A stretch of 64,000 bases of DNA, from contig VXAZ01006886.1 in the NCBI GenBank assembly GCA_013399875.1, positions 5,333,929 to 5,397,928 on the forward strand, written 5' to 3'. The notes below the pieces were generated by a model. That model did not search any database, was not told the DNA's origin, and saw only the letters and a program-made list of their open reading frames with translations. Each line of letters opens with the position of its first letter. Positions within the stretch are counted from its first letter, which is position 1. The position numbers were made by a program, and so were the translations under genes. This DNA comes from Gymnorhina tibicen. Lineage: Eukaryota; Chordata; Aves; Passeriformes; Artamidae. Shown in pieces: positions 48,561 to 63,159 of this stretch.

Positions 48561-51500
48561 GCCGCGGCCGGGCCCCGTGATGGGGTGTGCTCGAGGGCCG
48601 GGCCTGGAAGCGGACAGCAGGGCCCCTGTCCTCTTTACTGCACAGGTGTCTGTTGGTGGCTTCGCCCGACTCTCTCAATCGTGCCTTTTTCTGCTTCTTT
48701 TAGTTTTATTGTTTTTTAATGTTATTCTTTCCTCTGCTTTGGATCTGAGCGGAGACACGGGCCGTGTTAGATATCTCGATTTTTTTACTTATGTAGTCAA
48801 GTGTAATCTTCTGTGTATTAAGGAGAGAGAAGAAAAAGCCACAGACTGGTTAGTATTTAAGCTTCTCAAATGCCAAGTGAGATAACTGCATTTGCTAGTA
48901 AAGAACGGTCTTAGTTCTGTAGGACTAATAAACATTGGTAAAAGAATGGGAAACCATTCTTTTCGGTTTTCTTACGGATCCCAAGAGGGCTGTTTCTCAC
49001 ATTTTGTACTGCATAAATCTATACAACAACACTGTTGTTTGAATATGTTCCCTGCAATGTAATAACACACAGTCGTGTGCTGCAGGCACTTGCTTGTGCT
49101 GGCATGGTGGAGGGGCTAATGATCATGTGGTGTCACATTCCACTGATTGAGACTCATCAGCCTGTGCATGGGTAGCAAACCTAGGGGACCTGTCCAACTT
49201 GAAAAAAACAGCTCAGCGTTTTCCCCTTGGTGAGAACTCATTAAACTTCTCTTCCATAGAGATGTATGTTATCTCTCTCTTGCTGACTGTTAGCTTCTTT
49301 GTTATGAGTAGATAGTTGTGTGGTCTCAAATACAGTATTTTTTAATATTGGCAGTTGCTTGAACGCATCTGTTTGTCTGACAGAATTGTCATAGGTAAGT
49401 AGTTCTGTGCTCTACAAATCTTGTACCTCATTATAGCCTTACTTGCAGTTTGTGGGTACGTTTCAGAATCTGTTTTCCTATGTAGGCAGTAGTCCCTCAT
49501 CCTTCTTGCAGCATATGTTTATTCTTTTATGCTTAACTCAAACTGCTCTATCCTTCCTTTAAGAGAGGCAATATTGCGTGTCAGAGAGTTTATAGGATAC
49601 AAAAAGTATTGTGCCAAAATACTTCAGGGTTCCCTGCTCCTAAATTCTTTTTCAAATAAACTGACATTTACTTTGCAGTGATTTGCTACAATATTCTGCC
49701 ATCATTTTACTCTAAGAATATATAATGGCCAAACTTATTTCAAAAATCTGATTCTTAACATCTTGTTCAGTTGTGTTGTAGTAGTTCTAATGAGAAGATC
49801 TGAAAATGCAGATATTGAAAAAAGATGAAAGTATTGGAAGATTGGGGGGGGGGGGGGAGGGTGAGGGTGGAGAGAATGTTAGGTGTGAGTAACTACTCCG
49901 AGAGCTGCTAAAACCTTTTGACCTAAATATCAGTCACTGCAGTGACAGCCTTTCCCTGTTGCCCGAAGTGTTGATCCTCCACGGAACCCTTGGAGCAGTA
50001 AATATGAGACTGTTTGGACTGTTGGAATTGAAAATTTCTCTGATGGAAGGAATACAGTTTAACTTTGTACGGGGATGATTCCAGGCAAAATATTTAATTT
50101 TGTGCATCTGCTAGCCAGGTATCTAGGGAATTTCAAGAGTTGGTTCAGTAACACTGGAAATGAAAATTATTTTGGCCTTGCTCAGATAGAGGTTATAATT
50201 TAGAAAACTGCTTGTAAAGACAAGCTGGAAGCTATCTGCAGTGTGTTTGTGAATTTTACAAAATTTGTTCTTTATTTGCTATATTTACATTCCTGATACT
50301 GTACTGTTTTGTTATTGAAAGTGAAAATACAGATATGCGGGCCTGGTTGGTGTAGTTAATACAGAAACTGAACATTGTTAGAGCTTGGTGGTGGGGAGGA
50401 GATGTGCTTAAGGGTCTTTCAAAAGATTAAAACTTTGGGATAACCTTGTTTTTTGCTTCTTACCATAGAAAATATCTGAAGGTAAGAGTAGAGAAGTAGA
50501 GTTTTTGATAGCTAACTGGTTTTGATTTGTGTTTTGTTACTAATTTTCCTTCAGTTTGGAGCATCCATGGTCCCCTATTTTTTGAAATGGTGCTGAACTT
50601 CCCAGCAATCTGTTCTTGCTCACTAGTATTTAAAAAAGCTACTCAGCATTTCATAACGTCTCTTCTGGTTCAACCTGCTCTCCACATTCAGGCTGGGTGT
50701 ACCAGTCATGCTGTTGTGAAACTTGAAATGGGGTATGAAGTGTGTGTTTAGCAGGAAAGCAAGCAAGCTGGTTTCTCTTGTGCGGTATTAGTACTTTTGC
50801 TAACACGTTTGCTCTCAAGGCAGTGTGTTCACGGTGATTACAGATCCTGCTTAGTGGTGTGCAGTGACCAGGGTGTCAATCAGCACACTTCGTATATGGA
50901 GGGATACTAGAGACCAAGTTAGTGCTTTGAAAGTCAGTTAACTGATCCTGTTCTGCCTCTGCACCAAGGGGTTCTGTTCTAAGCAGTTTCCCTAACTGTG
51001 GCTTATATCGCATTTTCTCTCACTAGTAGAAGGAAAGACTTGCTCAACAGTGTTGAATGTCACTGTTGTCTAACCCTGATAAAGCTTGTGTTGTTTCAAA
51101 CAATTACATGTGTTCTTACACGTATAGATAGAGAATATCAAAAAGTATGAGCAATTTTTCACATTCTTTAAACACAAATGAAAACATTTCTTCCTCTCTT
51201 ATATATTGCATCAAGTAACCCTGGTACATTTTTTTTCTATCAGAAAGAGTTAGAAGTTTACCTTCAATTTCATTTTTCCTTTATATAGAATTTTTTTCCA
51301 TACACTGTTGGTAAATCTGAACACTTCCAATATTCTGTTCACTTTGTTAGTTGATTTTGATGCGAAGAACGATAACATCCATATGAGCTCTTTGGTGCTA
51401 TTTAATTAGTCTTCAGTATAATGAAGTATGTTGGTTCAAAAAAATAAATTCTATTAACTTTTGAAGCTTTGAAAGTATTATCAGTGTAGTTGTAAATTTT

Positions 51501-54500
51501 ATTTAACCTAGAATTTTTGGTCCTATTAAGTAATTAAAATCGTAGTATTCTTCTGCCTATCCTGTTTTGGTACCAGAGTTGATACAGTGGTGCAGGCAGC
51601 TGTACAGGGGGACCCTTTGTGTTTAGTCTGGCTCATTTTCTGTTTTGGCCTGTGTGGTAGAAACACCAGTTCTGGAACCGGTGAGGTGGGAAAGAGGAGG
51701 TGATGGCAAGTACCTGTCTCTGCCATAGCACTGGCTTAGGGTGCACTGGGTGATGGTAAGCGTGTTGAGAGGCAGCATGCACTGTTCTGATACGACTGAT
51801 CAGCCCTTTTGAAAATATATCCCTAAAATTATGATCATGTCTACAGTACCAAGTCTTAAATCAAAGCAGTTGGTCATGAAGCTTGGAATTTAGGTGGCTC
51901 TTAGTCACTCACCTGTGACTTTACCCAAAAGTGAGTGCCATGAAATTCAGCAGTGTGGTGGGATAGGCCAAAAGCAGTTTTGCCACTAGAACTGTAGATT
52001 TGCTGGCACTGATCGGTTCTTTGTAATAATGTTTTATACAATTCAGTATGAGCACATGGGTACTTGAATTAATCCATGTTTCTGCAGTTTAAGCATTTGA
52101 GGATTCCTTTAAATCATTATCCCAAATCTAAAAGAAACCTGATACAAAATAATATGTTACTGTGTCTTTTTTTAAGAGAGGCCAGAGACTGGATAACAAG
52201 GAGTCTGTAGTATTTTATGGGTTTGGTATAGTTTTGTTTATGGTGAAGTTTTGGCAGCACAGTGACTTGTATTTTACTGTGGGTATAGGAGTACTGATCT
52301 GCAGTTTTGAGTTTGATAGGAGCTGCTCTTTGAGCTGGTTAAGTAGTGCCACAGCTCCAGCTGATGGAAGTGCTGGATTTACAGCCTGAAGGCTGTGGGT
52401 CTTTGCAGTCATGTCATTGCTGAGTGGTAACTTCCCCTGCTTCTGATCGTTTGGTTTTCCTCCTGGGACAGTAGAGTCATTCTCTGGAACTCAGTAGTCA
52501 CTTGCCTGACAGGCTGCTCTGAGTTTTGACCAATGTTAGCAAAAATGGTCTGGTAACACAGAGCAGTTTCTTAGGTGCATGTCCAGTGTGGTCATCAGAT
52601 GTTCATGTTGGCTTGAAGGAGGGGTCATGGGAGGGAACAGTTGGGGTCAAGCCACGGCTGCTTTGGTTTTGGTCTCAGCAGTTTTAGTTTGGATTTGGGT
52701 TGTCTCAGCAATTCATTGCTGAAATTCCCTCAGTAGCTGTTGCTGCACTTAAATTGTGTGGTCACAATAAGCAGCGACTGCTCTACCTTTGTCCTCCTTC
52801 CCCCATCCCAGTAAAAATCATCACTTACCTTCGAAAATGTCTTCCTGTTGGGCCATGTTTTTAAGCAAACCATTGTCTTTTCAGACACTAGTGAAATGCT
52901 ATGATTATACCGCAAGAAAAATTGGGGATTGTGCAGAATGGCAAGGAGGAGCGTGGACTGAATGAGCATCAACATGGTGTGTTCATTCTGCAATATTTAC
53001 ACTGTTTCTCAATTACAGAGTTTAGAGCTAAAGTCATACTAGAATCAGTCATTAAACCATATTTTGCAATCTTTTTCTATGGATGGATACAAATATTTTG
53101 GTCTCCTTAGCAAATCTAAACCTAATAAATGAAGTACCTATTTGTAGTAGTATCTTCTGTAGACTCTTGACTAATATAATAAGCCACAGCTGCCAAGCTT
53201 TCTGTGTAGTAGGATGAAAATACTGACCTACAACTGGTGATGAAGTGCTGCTTTTGACAGGAAAACTTGCTGATATTCTCAAGGCAGGAGATATGAAGTA
53301 GGAAAGAAATGCGAAGGGATTTTAGACTTTTGGAGAACTGGAGCTTTCAAAACTGAAGCTCTCTGGTGATGTGCCGTTCTACTGAATTGTCATTCTCATG
53401 GGGAGCTTGACTCTTCTTGTATTTAGGGAGAATCTGACACTGAACCCTTTCTCCTTGAAAGGCTTTCTGTGAGCTTGACGTTCCTTTACTGAGAAATGTA
53501 TTGATACGGATGATCACGTGCTTTTATTGAACTCTACTACGTGGTAAAAGCAAAGGCTGTTTACTAAAGAACTTAAATGTGGTCTTTCAGCAGTGTGTGT
53601 ATATCTATCTATGTATCTGTACATATATGTTCATAACCGTATACAGGCATTTGCATGGCTCGTAATCCACAAAGAAAGACCAGAAAACATATTCCTGGAA
53701 AAAACTGGCTCTGGGATTCCAGTTAAAAGAATGTGTATTTCTAATTCACTTTCAGTTGTATGAGATGTGTATACATCGCCCATCAGTTTAGAAAGTGTTC
53801 TAGTATTGAAAGTTTCTTGTTAAAGAAAAAATACCTAGGTTGGTTATGTTTGAAAATAGGTGAAAATTTCTGACAAAACTGCTCAAGTGGTGTCTATAAT
53901 TTTATACACTGGGAGCTTGAAACTACAATAAACAGCATTGTTTATTTTTTCCTATCATAAGTTTGTTCCTCATGGGATTAAACAGTTTCTAGCCGAAGCA
54001 CTAGCAAACAGGGGTTATGCATTAATCTTCCACACCAAACTGTGGCAAAAGAATAGTTTGCATATATGCTAGACTTTCACATCTTTACTGAAGCAGATAC
54101 TGGTAAGCTACAGTTCTGGAGATCTTCATCCACATAAATAATCTTCAGTCAGAACTTTATTTGATCAAAATAGTTTTAGAAGTGCTGTTTTCTTTGACTG
54201 TTTCCTCAATTTAGCAGGTGTTTGATCGGATTTGTTGGGGTTTTTTTGTTTTAAACTCCTTGGCTTCAACAGTAAATCAAAAATGGGGAGCATTGATAAT
54301 TAGCAGGGTCCATAAGGCTTGTTTAGCAGCATTGTGTGATTCAAGAAGGTTTGAATTGTTTGCTGCCATTCCACTACTTTTGCTTGAGAATGTCTCTTTA
54401 TTAGCTAAGTCTAGGCACGACAACTGTAGGTATTAATTTGCATATTTTGCTATAAACATAATTGCTAATTTAGCTACTCTGATGTTGGGGCAGATAAATT

Positions 54501-57500
54501 TCTGTCTTGGATAAGTATGTGTGCGTCTGCTACATCTTTTTATGGAAAGAGAATAAAAAATCCCTTAAAAAAATCTTCTTGGATGTTGTGAAGAAAATAT
54601 TGTAGGGTAGTGTGTTACAGGCTATTTATTCTGCAGTGTGGCTATACAGTTGTTTAGTCTCTTCTTTTCTTACACTGAATACATGAGCTATGTAAATAAG
54701 CTTGAGGTGCCCAGAAGATGAGGGCTCTGTTGCACAAAGTCTCCACCTCTGGATGCAAGTTAGACATCAGTGGTGAATGGATTTTACCATTAAATTATAC
54801 AGCAAAATAAACAGTTCTTTTATCTTGGAGTTTTCTACTGAAGTATAAGATCTCTTTTTGGAGAGAGAAGTAGAAAAAGGATCTTTGAAATACAGTTAAT
54901 AACTGCTGAAAAACATTGCTTTTAGTTGTTTTTTGGGGTTTTTTAACCTTCTTACACTTCTCACCATATAAAGGCATATTTTTTCACACTATCACACATG
55001 ATAGCACTATCATCCTGCCTCTGCTACCCCTTCCAGACTTCAGTTGCGTAATTATAGAAACTTAAGATGTTCTTCTGCCTTTATTTGGCCCAGAAACTGG
55101 TATGGCAAACAGCATTGCTTTGTCAGGCCAGAAGATGGGCCTGAGTAACATTAAAGGGGGGGAGAGGGGCAGGGAGTGAGCATTCCTGGGGTCATGAAGT
55201 AAAGATTTTTTTAGTTCTGTTGATGTTTGTAACTTCTCTTCTATGCAAAAGCAAATGGTGCAAGAGTTCTGGGTATGTTTTATAATGATTTAACAGATAA
55301 AGGTTGTGAAAAGTAAGCCTTTGTAACAAGTTACAACTACTAATTCCCAAATTTTACTAAAAAGGTTTTGGTGTCTTCTCAGCATTGAATTTGCAACTCT
55401 TAGGGTCTCAGATACTCAACTGTGTTTAGTATATTAAAATGTATATTTCTGTTCCAAAGTGTGAATGAAGAGAATCAAACTGTTGCTCGATTATATGAAC
55501 CTTGTTTTCTTAATCACGAGAATTTCAGTAGGTTGTTACTGAAGCAAAGACAATTTGCTGTGTTTCCCTACTTAAGTTTTGCCCTACAAACTGCCATAGT
55601 CCTTCTAGTCCTTTTCCCTTCCACTGATAATAAAGTCCTCTGAAGAATTTTTTTGGAGAATTTCTTGTCACTTTTTCTCCTTCTCTCTGTCCCTGTCCAT
55701 TCCATTATGTAGCTAACAGTAGTACTTGAGTCAAGAGGGGCTTGAGGAATGGGTCACCAGGAACACCTGGAAATCAGCAAGGAGACCTGCAGAGTTCTCC
55801 ATGGGCAGGTAGAGCCTCATGGATTTGTACAAGCTGCAGAATGAGTGGCTGCACAGCAGGCTCACAGAAGAGAACCAGAGAGCTTCAGTCAATGCCAAGT
55901 GAATAGGAAACAGCAGTATGTTCTCCTTACAAGTAAGGCCAACTGCATATTGAGTGAAACTGGGAGGAGCATCTCACACAGATTCAGCTATGACTTTTTT
56001 TGTTCACCAGGTTTCGGTATTATAACCAGCTGAAGAGTGTCTTGATATTTAGGATTAGCAAGGATGATGGGCTTTTTTATTTTTTTTTCTTTTAAACTAC
56101 TTTTCATACGTTATTTTTTTAGTATTTGTCATGGCGTGTTTGTGTGATTTAAACATCAGTCCTAAAGTTTTGTTTCCTGACAAAGTAGCAGCTCCAAGGT
56201 ACGGCAGCATCAGTAATCACTTCAGCATGAAAGCCATGCTGTGAGTCTTCAGCTAGTTAAGATGAATTGCTGTTATTATAGGGACTCACAGTAAAAGACA
56301 GTTTGGGTGATAATGCAAGTCTTGATAAATACTAAGCAGGAGCTGAGATAAAGGAGTATTCGGGAAGTTTAGAGGGAGGAAGAATGTTCTATTTAAAAAA
56401 AAATTGTGAGTAAACTTTAAGGTAAAACCAAAGTATCCAATTGGTAATAGTAAAATCATGGCAGCAAACCAAATGCTGTCTATCTTCTAGCTGAGGTGCA
56501 ATCTGTCTAGTGTCCTCATGCTGCATGTGGTTGCTTCCATGTTTGTTTTGAAGTAGAGCTCAAGAAGCTTTAGCTCACAGAAGTTGCTTTCATGAGGTGC
56601 ACAAAGGCAGTGATTCCAGGCTGTTAACACTCGTGAAAGCAGTTTTCTCTACTGCAGCCAGAGGGGTAAAGCAGGAGCTGCCTGAGTCTTGTGAACTGAA
56701 GTATTTTGAGGGTTTTTCATAATGTGTGTAAGCACATGATTTCCTGTCAAGGGATCGGCTTGAGCATAAAATGAGGAACGTTTGTGATTTGATTATTAGG
56801 TGTTTGTTGAGTGCTAGAAATCCAAAATTTGAAGGAAGTGTTAAAAGGAGGTGTTAAAAGTACACGTAACTTACATGCAGCTAAGCAGGCTCAGCTCTTG
56901 AAGCTTGTCCCCCAGGCTGAGACTCAGACTGGCTGTTTGAAGGTGTTCTCCCTTGGGATTTTAGATAGCTCCATTTGTCTGTAAGTTTGCTCTACTGTTT
57001 CCGAAGTTCTTGAGCATTGTGTGGTTTTATGTGAAACTTTAAGGCGTAGGCCCTTTTTGTCAATTAAATATCAGCACTCCTTTTCCTGCAGGCAATAAAC
57101 CCTTTGAATCCAAAACTGCATCAATATAATCCCATTTTGCCATGTCGCATGTTCTGTCCTTTTAGGCTCCATGCAGTGTGTGCGTGTATGTTTGGGTTCT
57201 GTTGAAAATCCCAAAAGGTTTGAACTTCCTGGTGAAACTGGGCATTATGAAAGTACAGAACTGAAGTTAAAGGGGGAAAAAAGTGCTTCTGCATTCTAGG
57301 TTTTTGATCATGCTGGTGTAGTAGATTTTGGACTATGCATAAAACAAAAAGCTTTGGAGTACTTCCAAATGAGAACACATCTGTGAACTTTCTGAAGTAG
57401 CAGAGTAGTTTATTTTGACTTAGACAATTATTAATTTAAGAATGTTTTTGAAATTTTAATGAAGAATGAGATTTTTATTTTACTTTTTACATTTTCTATT

Positions 57501-60500
57501 GGAACACAATGACTGAAATGGGGAAAGCTGCTAAATTCTTTCCCATGATTTGCATGGTCAGAATTTAAACCCCATTTCTAGGCAAGTTTGGTTTCACAAA
57601 TAGAATACACTAGAGAATGGCTGCAGATGTATGTTGGGAGCACAACAGTAGAGCCCAGGGAAAATGTACTTGCTGCAGAGAATAGGGATGTTGCATAATA
57701 GCAGTGTTGTATAACACAGGTCAGTGTTTTTGCCTTGAGTTTGTTGATTTGCTGTATTATGGACCTCTAGCACCTATAGATAATTAAGGAGTCTCTCAAA
57801 TTGTAAGAATGGTTTTGGTTTTAAGTTTAAGCTTCCTGTACTCACATCTGCATGCTTTGTAGAAAATTTTTTGAGATATGCATATAAAAATGCACGAAAA
57901 TGCATGCTGCAGTGCCTTTATGTAATTTGAAAGTGGGAATAAGATTTTTAAATACTCAGAGGTCAAGAACCTTACACTGTTTTTTTTACTGTTACAGGTA
58001 TGGTTTTGACTAAAAAGTTGGGCAACTTCACACTTCCATTACTGAATCTAATTTTTTAACTAATTTTATATTCCTGCTTAATGCACATCTCATAATCAGT
58101 GGGAAAGATACCGTTGTATTCTAATGAAACAGCTTAATCTGGCTCAAATCTGTTCTAAAATAAAAATAATACGACCTACATGTAGTAAGAGAAGTACTCA
58201 AAATTACTTGGGAATTTTGATTTTTTTGTCTCACAAAGATGTAGAATTTTCAGACATTAGGTAATCTTTTGTGAATCCGATTAAATGTTTTTCCAATGCA
58301 ATAGGAAATTGAAACACAAAGCAGTTTGGGGAATTGGTCAGATTATTATTTTCTTCACTACATTTGCAATTTGGCATAGTGGTTTTTTTTTTCATATTTT
58401 CATCTGTGTTTTCTGAGTGGATTTATCTTGTGTGCAGTGAAGGAAATGATCTTTTGATCATTGATTGATCTTCAGAAAAATGATGGCATCTGAATGAAGC
58501 AGTAGCAAAATCTCATCTGCTGTGAGAGATTAATTCATTGGCAGACATGCAAATTAGTTTTGGCAGAGTTCAAGTGTATCTTCAGAAAAATGTGGTAGAA
58601 GCTTGCTGCTGCTAGTGCTGGTTTTACAGTGGCTTTGGTAATGTGATTTTCTGATCCTTCTAGGTTTTAAGCATACCTGCAGCTCTCTTGCTCCATTCCT
58701 ATCGGTGAATGAAACAAGGGAGATGTAGAAACCCTGATTGAGAACAAATCTTTTGCTCAGGTTCATTTTCCGTTTAAAAGAGAAATTATTTTGGGTCTAT
58801 CTAATTTAGTTTAAAATATTTGGAAGACAGTTTACTTAAAATTAAATGGTTTGCAGAAATGAAGAATCCTTTTTTTTTCTGTGTAACCCCCTGCCTGGAA
58901 ATTTTATGATTTCTAGAACTTGTCTGTCACTCTCTCAATCTTTAACCAGGATGGCTGGTTCTGTTTCTGTGTAATAGAGAAACGGTGTGTGTGTACATGC
59001 ATGTTTATTTCCTTTTTTTTTTTAATTTTCTAAAACGTGGTTGCTGAAGATGGCAAAAGTTTGAACATTTATGTCTGGAATATATCCTTTCACATCCTTC
59101 TTTTGCACTGGGAAGAGGTAGGGTTCCCAGGAAAGGAAAGAGGCTGGATGAGGAGACAAAGAAGGAGCTTTTCTCAGGAAGGGGAAGCCATGGAAGGATC
59201 CACTGCTGGTCTCCAGAGCAGAGATGCACATTCTCCCAAAGGACCAAAGAAAGGCAGATCTTTTGGAATGCGGATATTAAGTGTTGATACTCTGTAAAAG
59301 AGGGAAAGGAATAACACTGAATTGTATTTGATACAATTGTTTTTCAGAAGGGGTGTGTTTATTCAGATGTGCTTATAGATTTCCTAATGCGCAAATGAAA
59401 AAATGTAGAGATATGTTTTCTCAGAGATGACTACTGGCAGTAGGACTTTTTCATTTAAAGATGTTACTAAAAGGAAGTTAGTTATCTGTACCTTGTAGAT
59501 GTAAAAGTGTTTTGCTAATCAAAGAAAGATATATTGAACAATAAACTTGGTAAGGTGCCTTTGCGTTGTGGGGTTCTTATCTTATTCTTAGGCCTCAGGA
59601 AGCTGAGATGGTTCTTCTCTAATCCTGTGTTTGGCACTGAATGTCCCAAACCATGTTTTGAACTCCTGTGTGCTGTTGCAGCGCAAATAACTACTATCAA
59701 TTTTACTGTTTCTGTTACACTGTAAAAGGGCTTGTTTTAGAGTCTGTGTGTACTTTGTAGTAGAACTATCTAATACACATTTAAAGAAGTACTATATGGA
59801 TACGCACAGGAAATTTTTAGCACTCATTTTCCTTTGCTGCTTTAGTCATGTCAGGGCAATGTCTTTTAAGCTTCAGCATGCTGTGTTTAGTGGCAGCGTA
59901 GGGTTTGTAAAGTAACTGGCTGCTTGCACTCTGCAGTGTAACCTTCCTTGGAAGGAAGTGTAACCTTCCATTTGGAAACATACTTTTCTTTTGACATGTT
60001 TATAACTCACTGTATTCCACCCAAGTTGCTTTACCTTCAATTAAAAATAGCTATTAAATAGACAGGGATGTTTTAGTTACCAGTTACTGCACTTCATTAA
60101 TGATGAGCTTTATTTTTTGCATAAACCATATGAAATATGTCAAGATTATACATAAATCAGACTTTTTTTCCTTGTAGTATTGAGCTATCTGTAAGTAGTG
60201 ATGTATTTAATATAAGCCATGACTCTTTTTCTCCAAGCTTTACCAGTTTGGTGGTTTTAGTTTGGTTTGAGTAGCCTAATTTGTTTTATTTTGATTTAAT
60301 GAAGTTGTGTGAATTGCTGTGGTTGCATGATTGGAGTCAGAATGTGTCAATTTTCAAAACTTAATGCAAAATTCATTTTTATATAAAAGGAACAGCCATA
60401 TCCAAATAAGATGATAAAGTAACAATGCTACTGCATTAAATGCCAGTATTACCTTTGTAGCCTTATTTGGGTACATGAATTAAGTGGTATTCATTTTCTG

Positions 60501-63159
60501 CAACTAACTAATACTGTATGTGACTTTCTGCTCATTTTAAAAAGCAAAGGAAGTGCCCAGATCCATCTGCCTTTACACCGTGCTGCTCTGGGTGTGAGAT
60601 TATAGTGAGTTTTTTTCAGTTTTAATTCTGTTCTCCAGTAATGTCCCTCTGATTACTTGATGGCATTAATAGGCCTGGCATCCTTACAGCACTAATAGGG
60701 AGGAATGAAAGGCTTGCTCTGTAGGCTCTATATCCCCAAATACATTGATGTCTCAAAATGTGTGAAGCTTTGAAAGGGGTGGGTATTCATGGGGACAGAA
60801 AGAGGGAAACTGGTAAGGATGCATGAAAAAGTGGAATACAGAAATGAACTTAGTTCACACTACGATAAGGGTGTAATGAACTAGAAGAAAAGGCAATTGG
60901 TTGGTAACATTACTGTCCAGAAACAATAAAATAAGAGCTGTCTTATGCCAGATGTTGGAAGCAAATCTTGCTGTTGCTTCTAATTGTGTGAATTAAGGAA
61001 AATATGGTTTCTTCCATTTAAACTGCTGTTGATGGACTCTAAAATAAAGTTTGGTACTTTGCTTAAAATAGGAAATCTGATGTTACTGCACTGTATTGCA
61101 CAGTGTTCTCTAATATTTGTTTGCATATTTCTGCTCACACTGCTGATACAAAAGGAGCTTTAGCTAATAGACATGCTGAATTCTGACATTGTAGTTGATA
61201 AAAAAGATCTCAAGGAGAGCCTGTTGAGGCTTTGGCTTGTCCCAACAAAAGACCAAGTAGGATACTGGTAACTTAAGCATTAAATGGATATATTTGTCTG
61301 ACTGGAGTAGAGGTCTTTGGAAAAAAATGCTCTAGTTTCATTTGATAATTGTGTGCCAAAACCATTTCTTTCTAAAGCTCGTTTGTTGGGAAGCTTCACT
61401 TGGTGTGTCTGTGCGCTCACGTATGTGTGTGTGCATACATTTTTTATATATCTATTCATAGATTATATACTTGTCATATGCACACGTGACATGATGAGGA
61501 TATTATGTGGATAAAACGTAATATTTGAAGCAATTATTAGAAGAAAATGGTCCTAGGCAGCTGGATAAACAGTACTTTTTTCAGAGTTTGTAAATGCAGG
61601 TAGAAAGCTTTTCATGATAGAGGCAGTGATCTCAAAAGTTGAAGAAACAGGATATAAATGCTTCATTTTTCTAATCCTGTGTCATCTCCCCTGTCATGTT
61701 GTTGTAGTTGTAATGTCATTTATTGTCTTGTCATAATCATGAGTGTGGAAGGATCTGTAGGCATGAAGAGGTGTAATGAATGTTTATGCCTTAGGTTCTA
61801 GTTTTTGCTGATAGGGATTGCATCTTAAGTGAAGGTTGTTTATGCTAATTTAAGCTAGACACTGGTTGAACTCACCTAAAACTATTGCAGTCTAAATTGA
61901 TCCATATCATACTTCATGCTTTATTTACCAGTGATAGTAATGCAGAAAATTTCTTCGGCAGGTTTTTTTCTCCTGGAACATGAAAATAAAGTATTAACTT
62001 GTTGCTTTGCAGTGTTTCCCTAAAAAAGGATTTTTATGTAATGTGTTCTTGCAAATATAGCTGAAATTTTTTTGGGAAGCCCCAGCATATCTCTTTGTCT
62101 GCATTCTTGGTCTCAGTTCTTGACATTTATTTTTGCATTGCCTATTAGAGAGTCTAGATGTGTCGTTTTGAAGAAAATATCTTCTTCCCTCTGGTTTAGA
62201 GCACTGATTGGTATAAGGGAGTGTCCAACTTCAGACTTGAGAAAGAGTAGTACTGGAAGTTTCATCTGGGTTTTTGGGCCTTCTTGTGGTGTGTTGCTGG
62301 TTTTTGTGGGGTTTTTTGCTTGTGTTTATTTTTGTTGGGTTTTTTCCTCTGACTATTGAATAAACACATTTAGGAGACTTAATGGACTTGTCTTGGACAT
62401 GTTTAATGCCAGCTTGTTCTGCTCATTTGAGGAAGCCACTTTCTCTTTTTTGATATAAACCTCCAACAATAACATTTCACCTTTGATATTTAACACTTGA
62501 AACCTTCTGTGCAACAGTTTGATACCTCCTGCCAAGCTGTAAGAGAATTCGAGATGGTGGTAGGGGGACTTGAAGTAATTCCTGTGTGAGAAAGTTTCAA
62601 TACCTTGTTTCAGGCAACCTTAATGTTGTGGTAGCAGTGATGGTCTGGAGTGGAGTGTTTGAAAACATGTGGTGTCTGATTAGACCGCCTGGTATGCCTG
62701 ATATGGGGCAGCTTTCAGGCAAATGAACCTTCCAGCCACCAGATGAAGGTTTGTTTTTTGAAAGCTGTTCTCTGTCTTCGCCTCTCCCCTTCATTCCAGT
62801 TACCAAGTTGTTCAAATAAGATGTTACACCTGCCAAAGGTGTTAAATTTCCTTACCTCATTTAAGGAAATGTGCTGTTTTAGTTTGGACTGGTTTGTCTT
62901 GAAGGGAGAATAGTTGTGATAGCTTTAGTGTGGGAGTTTTTTGTGTAGCGAGGAGCTGGGTGCTGTAGGTAGCTTGTTTTATAGCTGGCTTGTTGCACTT
63001 TGTTAGCATGAAAAGGAGTGTGTAAGTCCTAAGTTTTCAGAGCTGTTCACTGCTCTGTGCCAACAAACTGCCTGATATTTATTTAAAGGGCAACCTGGTC
63101 CTCGTAATTAGAAAGAACCTCTTAAAAAGAATCAAACTCTGCACTGCTGATGCCTTGAG
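48561..63159 (+). other. WDR33: Long AT-rich region without coding exons, probable WDR33 intron 1
   Basis: In 14.6 kb I find no exon of WDR33 (its first coding exon should start MATEIGSPPRFF) and no other protein I recognise. Open frames are short and scattered over both strands. The only notable element is a run of 14 G at 49844-49857 followed by GGGTGAGGGTGG. The simplest reading is a large first intron whose coding exons lie beyond the right edge; a non-coding transcript cannot be excluded. Confidence 0.5.
49844..49872 (+). repeat. Poly-G tract with G-quadruplex potential
   Basis: Fourteen consecutive G are followed by A-GGG-TGA-GGG-TGG, enough guanine runs for a quadruplex. The length of the G run is also prone to sequencing error. 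Confidence 0.6.

Noticed and set aside
48103..48678. 191-codon minus-strand frame over the probable WDR33 promoter
   Set aside because: It is a GC-rich chance frame that crosses an unresolved base, with no similarity that I recognise.
48561..63159. Search for WDR33 coding exons or another protein gene
   Set aside because: No frame carries the expected WDR33 N-terminus or WD repeats, and nothing else recognisable was found.
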